64,000 nt of DNA from the NCBI RefSeq assembly GCF_007992195.1, contig NZ_BJZU01000052.1:22187-86186 (forward strand). Direction: 5' to 3'. This document shows positions 61,208-64,000 of this stretch, piece by piece (the stretch's first letter is position 1; every line of letters begins with the position of its first letter). The position numbers and the translations under genes were made by a program. The notes under the pieces are model-generated. The model was not told the origin of the DNA and made no database searches. It saw only the letters and a list, made by a program, of their open reading frames with translations. Origin of the DNA: Methylobacterium oxalidis. GTDB taxonomy: Bacteria; Pseudomonadota; Alphaproteobacteria; Rhizobiales; Beijerinckiaceae.

Positions 61208-61696
61208 GTGGACGAGATTGCTTCATCGAGAACGATCTATGCCGATATGGTGGCCGAGATCGTGTCAGCCTATGTGTCCAACAACTCCGTTCCACCGGTT
61301 GAGCTTCCGGGCCTGATTGCCTCCGTACACGGGGCACTTGGACGGATGAACCAACCTGCTGGCCCGGCTGCGGAGCCGATTGAGAAGCCAACCCCTTCAG
61401 AGATCAAGAAGTCGATCACGCCTGATGCCCTGATCAGCTTCGTTGATGGTAAGCCCTACAAGACGCTCAGGCGCCATCTGACGAGGCACGGTCTCTCCTT
61501 CGAGGAGTATAAGGCCCGCTACAGCCTGCCGAGGGACTACCCGTCCACGGCAGCCAGCTACTCGGCACAACGCGCAGAACTCGCCAAGAGCCTTGGGCTG
61601 GGCCGGCAGCGCCAGAAGGGAGAGGAGGCTGGCACAACCGCTCCGAAGGCCACCAGAGGCCGCCGCAAAGCACAGGAGGCCACTGTCGCGGAGTGA
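61208..61696 (+). CDS. MucR/Ros-family regulator lacking the zinc-finger Cys
   Basis: A 162-residue regulator from GTG 61208 (GGAGTGGGCGA ahead). The C-terminal domain matches MucR/Ros: SITPDALISFVDGKPYKTLR, RHLTRHGLSFEEYKARYSLP, then SYSAQRAELAKSLGLG. The usual Cys (IICLEDG) is Ser-Phe here and no Cys is present, although His 90 and His 94 remain. It may fold without zinc, as some rhizobial homologues do. A basic tail (TRGRRKAQ) follows. Confidence 0.85.
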   Translation: MDEIASSRTIYADMVAEIVSAYVSNNSVPPVELPGLIASVHGALGRMNQPAGPAAEPIEKPTPSEIKKSITPDALISFVDGKPYKTLRRHLTRHGLSFEEYKARYSLPRDYPSTAASYSAQRAELAKSLGLGRQRQKGEEAGTTAPKATRGRRKAQEATVAE

Positions 61697-61713
61697 TCCC
61701 ATGCTACTCTGAC

Positions 61714-61843
61714 GAACTGGCACCAGTGGGTACCGGGCGGACGAGCATCTGTGAAGGGCAAGGTGCTCTGGCTAATGCAGCCGCCACTTACCGTCGAGGA
61801 ATGGGCGGCGCGCTACACGCCGCGGGACGGGCAGGTGCACTGA
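61714..61843 (+). pseudogene. Fragment of the 83-residue element protein
   Basis: Without a start, the frame reads a degenerate NWHQWVPGGRAS, then VKGKVLWLMQPPLTVEEWAA and RYTPRDGQVH before TGA. It is nearly identical to the end of the gene at 38122 and lies within the right copy of the 217-bp repeat. Confidence 0.78.
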
Positions 61844-61930
61844 GCCGTTCCACTCAGGTCTCAGACGTTCGCCGGCCGCGCGTTCCAGAAGCCTGGAGCC
61901 ACTCTCTCGAAATGGCTTTGGAACGTTCCG
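61714..61930 (+). repeat. 217-bp imperfect direct repeat, right copy
   Basis: Aligns without gaps to 38244-38460 (about 84% identity in the last 210 bases). It includes 87 bases beyond the coding end, so the duplicated unit was DNA, not only a gene. It starts just after the MucR-like gene. Confidence 0.85.
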
Positions 61931-62016
61931 CTGGAGCAAGCCCTATTGGAACGCGGAGGGTGCCTCAGGTCCATGGTATGAAGGGCTGATCCCTCTCCTG
62001 CTGTTCGACACCATCC

Positions 62017-62370
62017 ATGCTGCGGAAGCCCAGCCGAGCCGAGACATGCGTCCAGGTGCTCCTCGCCATCCTGTTGGCTGGTGTCACCTGGGAGTACCTC
62101 CACGCTCTGGGAGGAAGCTCATGCGGGCTGCCGGCCGCTGACCACGCACAGAGTTGCTACCCGTGGGGCGCGGAGGGACCAGCGGCGGACCGCTGGGAGT
62201 ATGCGAGCAAAGAGACCTATCTCCGATCGACCCTTGTCATGATGTGGGTCTTTGCAGCCGCGCTCGTCGCGCCGCTCATCACTCCTGGCATGTGGAGTGG
62301 TCTTGGTGCTGTCCTCGTCGTCCTGGTGCTTGGCCTGTACCGCGCGGAATGGCTTGCGAGCTTGTTCTGA
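62017..62370 (+). CDS. Small membrane protein
   Basis: A 117-residue protein with three hydrophobic segments (VQVLLAILLAGVTWEYLHAL; STLVMMWVFAAALVAPLITP; GLGAVLVVLVLGLYRAEWLA) and a periplasmic loop with two Cys (CGLPAADHAQSCYPWG) that may form a disulfide. No family was recognised. Confidence 0.65.
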   Translation: MLRKPSRAETCVQVLLAILLAGVTWEYLHALGGSSCGLPAADHAQSCYPWGAEGPAADRWEYASKETYLRSTLVMMWVFAAALVAPLITPGMWSGLGAVLVVLVLGLYRAEWLASLF

Positions 62371-62512
62371 GAGCCTTGAACGGAACGGCTCCATAACAAA
62401 GGGACACAGGCAGATAATGCGAATTCCGTGGGCTCGTCCGATCGGCTATCCGGGCTTACGGAGAGGGGATTGAACGTGAGTGAGACCGCCCCCAGGTGCT
62501 TCGAGACGCACT

Positions 62513-62935
62513 ATGCCCGAGCCTTGGCCTAAGCCGCGGAACTGGCGGGTGGCTCTGGGCTTCCTCCTGGCTCCCCTCGCAGGAGCCACTGCCGGGGCCG
62601 CCGTGCTCTCTCACGGCAACACCAATCACTTCGGAAGCTGGCTGATGGCGTTCTCGATCGCCGGCTACATCGATGCCTACATCTTCGGGCTGCTCACGTT
62701 CATCGCCCTGAACGGCGTCGTGCGCCCCACGCTGATCCGGGTCAGCCTCACGGGCTCGGCCGTCGCGCTCGCTCTCAGCGTCCTGCTCGGGGCGGGCGGC
62801 TTCGTGATGGCCGCGCTCGGAGCGACCTTCTCCCTGATGGACGCGCTCCAGTTCTTCGGCACGATCGGTGGGATGGGGCTGGTCGGAGGCTTCGTGTTCT
62901 GGCTGATCGTCTACACCGGCCACGAGCACGAGTAG
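62513..62935 (+). CDS. Membrane protein with four helices
   Basis: A 140-residue integral membrane protein (ALGFLLAPLAGATAGAAVLS; LMAFSIAGYIDAYIFGLLTF; VSLTGSAVALALSVLLGAGG; GTIGGMGLVGGFVFWLIVYT) ending in a His/Glu tail (GHEHE). No family was recognised. The start at ATG 62513 has a weak ribosome site. Confidence 0.7.
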   Translation: MPEPWPKPRNWRVALGFLLAPLAGATAGAAVLSHGNTNHFGSWLMAFSIAGYIDAYIFGLLTFIALNGVVRPTLIRVSLTGSAVALALSVLLGAGGFVMAALGATFSLMDALQFFGTIGGMGLVGGFVFWLIVYTGHEHE

Positions 62936-63001
62936 CTTGATCGGACGCCGCCTAGTGCCTGATGTCAGGGGGTTAAGAGTGACAGCAGAGTGCGATGCAC
63001 A

Positions 63002-63601
63002 ATGAGGAGGGCATCTCGAACTTCTTCGATCGCTGTGAGCCTCCTGTTGGCCGCCACTTGCTGTGCCTCTGCGCAGAGAAGCGAGATACCCCGTCCGAGC
63101 GAAGTCGATCTCAAGGAGGCAACCGACCGCTTCGTGCGGCTGTTCGATCGGACCTGCTTCCAGCACAGACACTCGCTTCAGCAAGTTCGGACGGTCGCGG
63201 CCGACAATGGATGGCAGGAACTGCCTGGGCCTTTCCCCTATCGGAAGGAGGAAGATCAGGGCACGACGCTCATCGCTTGGGGACTTTGGCTCGGCGGTGT
63301 GCCCTACCAGGTAGCGTTGATCTCCTTCGACAACACCGCACCAGCACTGACTTGCACCGTCATGTCCATCGCCGTGGACAAATCATCTCTGCCTGATCGC
63401 ATGGTGCATATGCTGGGGCTCGAAATCCTGGATCGGTTCAAGACGGAAGAGCAGGATGGCACTAAACTTATCAAAGACGAAGAGCGAAACCTGCGCGTCG
63501 CATGTTTTACCGCCCTGCCCGAGCCGGTGCTGATCGGTCAGTGCGGACTGGTCGTCGTGCAGCATGTGGAGGCCGGTTCTCAACGGGAAGGTGGTCGATA
63601 G
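63002..63601 (+). CDS. Exported hypothetical protein
   Basis: A 199-residue protein with a signal peptide (TSSIAVSLLLAATCCASAQ). The mature domain has Cys in RTCFQHRHSL, TCTVMSIAVD, VACFTAL and IGQCGLVVV. This pattern resembles a group of short periplasmic proteins of unknown function (NMCC_0638-like). ATG 63002 follows the short leader GTGCGATGCACA. Confidence 0.7.
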   Translation: MRRASRTSSIAVSLLLAATCCASAQRSEIPRPSEVDLKEATDRFVRLFDRTCFQHRHSLQQVRTVAADNGWQELPGPFPYRKEEDQGTTLIAWGLWLGGVPYQVALISFDNTAPALTCTVMSIAVDKSSLPDRMVHMLGLEILDRFKTEEQDGTKLIKDEERNLRVACFTALPEPVLIGQCGLVVVQHVEAGSQREGGR

Positions 63602-63636
63602 CTTGCGCCGTCTCTCGCGCGATGAAGGGTATCAGC

Positions 63637-63822
63637 ATGGGCACAGAGATCAGCATCATCTACGGGTTCGGCGCTGCCCTCGCCTTCCTTGTCATCGTCG
63701 GCGTGCTCGCAGTTGCCTTGCCGATTTGGCTCGGGCTCCGTGCAGCAGAGTGGCGCGCGAGTAGGCGCGAAAAGGCTTCCCATACCGCCTCACACACGCC
63801 CGCTACCCCAAACAAAACCTAA
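63637..63822 (+). CDS. One-helix membrane protein
   Basis: A 61-residue protein with a single N-terminal membrane helix (IYGFGAALAFLVIVGVLAVA) and a basic, then Thr/Pro-rich cytoplasmic tail. AAGGGTATCAGC precedes the ATG; MKGISM five codons earlier is an alternative start. Function is unknown. Confidence 0.6.
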   Translation: MGTEISIIYGFGAALAFLVIVGVLAVALPIWLGLRAAEWRASRREKASHTASHTPATPNKT

Positions 63823-64000
63823 CAAGCAGCGCGGCGGTCAGCGCTGCTGGCCTTCGCTCTCAACGGATCCGGCGTGGTCTCTATGATCTCGGCGCAGCCT
63901 GCTTACAGCCAGAGCAAGAGCAAGAAGGGCTGCAACACCTCCAACTGCGCTTGAGCCCTGGGGCGATCTGCGCCGGCCAGTGGCTCCATAATGCCCAGTT

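Noticed and set aside
63883..63954. A short frame ending SKSKKGCNTSNCA
   Set aside because: It resembles the end of a small secreted peptide, and the upstream sequence is signal-like, but no start codon is available in frame before a stop except internal ones; too uncertain to call.
1..64000. CRISPR arrays, tRNA or rRNA genes
   Set aside because: No regularly spaced direct repeats, no TTCGA-type T-arm with a matching acceptor stem and no rRNA-like sequence was found by reading.

Overview
The window is very GC-rich and its gene content points to an alphaproteobacterium of the order Hyphomicrobiales, most likely Methylobacterium or a close relative. The clues are the many small proteins of types common in that group (DUF6894, DUF6481, DUF6522), several Crp/Fnr-like regulators, a MucR-like regulator and an Irr-type iron box. 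No rRNA, tRNA or CRISPR array was found. The assignment is inferred from gene content and base composition, not from a marker gene.

Left part (1-38 kb), chromosomal background. An EF-hand gene tail is followed by the leftward tamA-tamB pair for outer-membrane assembly. Next come a DUF6481 protein and a small zinc locus: a metallothionein facing a decayed ZnuD-like TonB receptor with a Zur-like box in front of it. Two Crp/Fnr-type regulators, a GAF-PAS-GGDEF-EAL c-di-GMP enzyme, an FAD oxidoreductase, a secreted nuclease and a YnfA-like membrane protein follow. An iron section holds an intact siderophore receptor with an Irr-like box and a possible leftward small RNA upstream. It is followed by a Tat-exported carbonic anhydrase and a LuxR-type regulator. 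From 23 to 34 kb lie probable secreted products: a metzincin-like protease, a 793-residue Ig-like/FGW-repeat protein and an HlyD-type adaptor, but no ABC exporter. Two overlapping coiled-coil genes, an SDR enzyme and many microproteins lie among them. From 34 to 38 kb are small unknown genes, a YciE/DUF892 ferritin-like protein and a DUF2721 membrane protein.

Right part (38-64 kb), mosaic accessory DNA. It shows two tyrosine-recombinase remnants (44.7 and 52.7 kb), one intact P4-type integrase (52.98 kb), several frameshifted genes, and a 217-bp imperfect direct repeat (about 84% identical) whose copies lie at 38.2 and 61.7 kb. A leftward block of unknown genes (45.4-49.0 kb) is divergent from an XRE regulator whose stop overlaps a periplasmic solute-binding protein gene; two palindromic sites lie between them. 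The integrase is followed by a lower-GC unknown gene, an AlpA-like regulator, a tightly overlapping four-gene run ending in a RepA-like AAA ATPase, and a cluster of TCCGG-type inverted repeats that could be the element's origin. A four-gene overlapping run (DUF5681 and small coiled proteins), a MucR-like regulator and small membrane or secreted proteins close the window.

Recurring themes are paralogue families of very small proteins (four DUF6894, two with DRYDAD tails, two sharing VRAHVRTVLRRL, several one-helix peptides), repeated Crp-like regulators, and ATGA/GTGA overlaps suggesting translational coupling.
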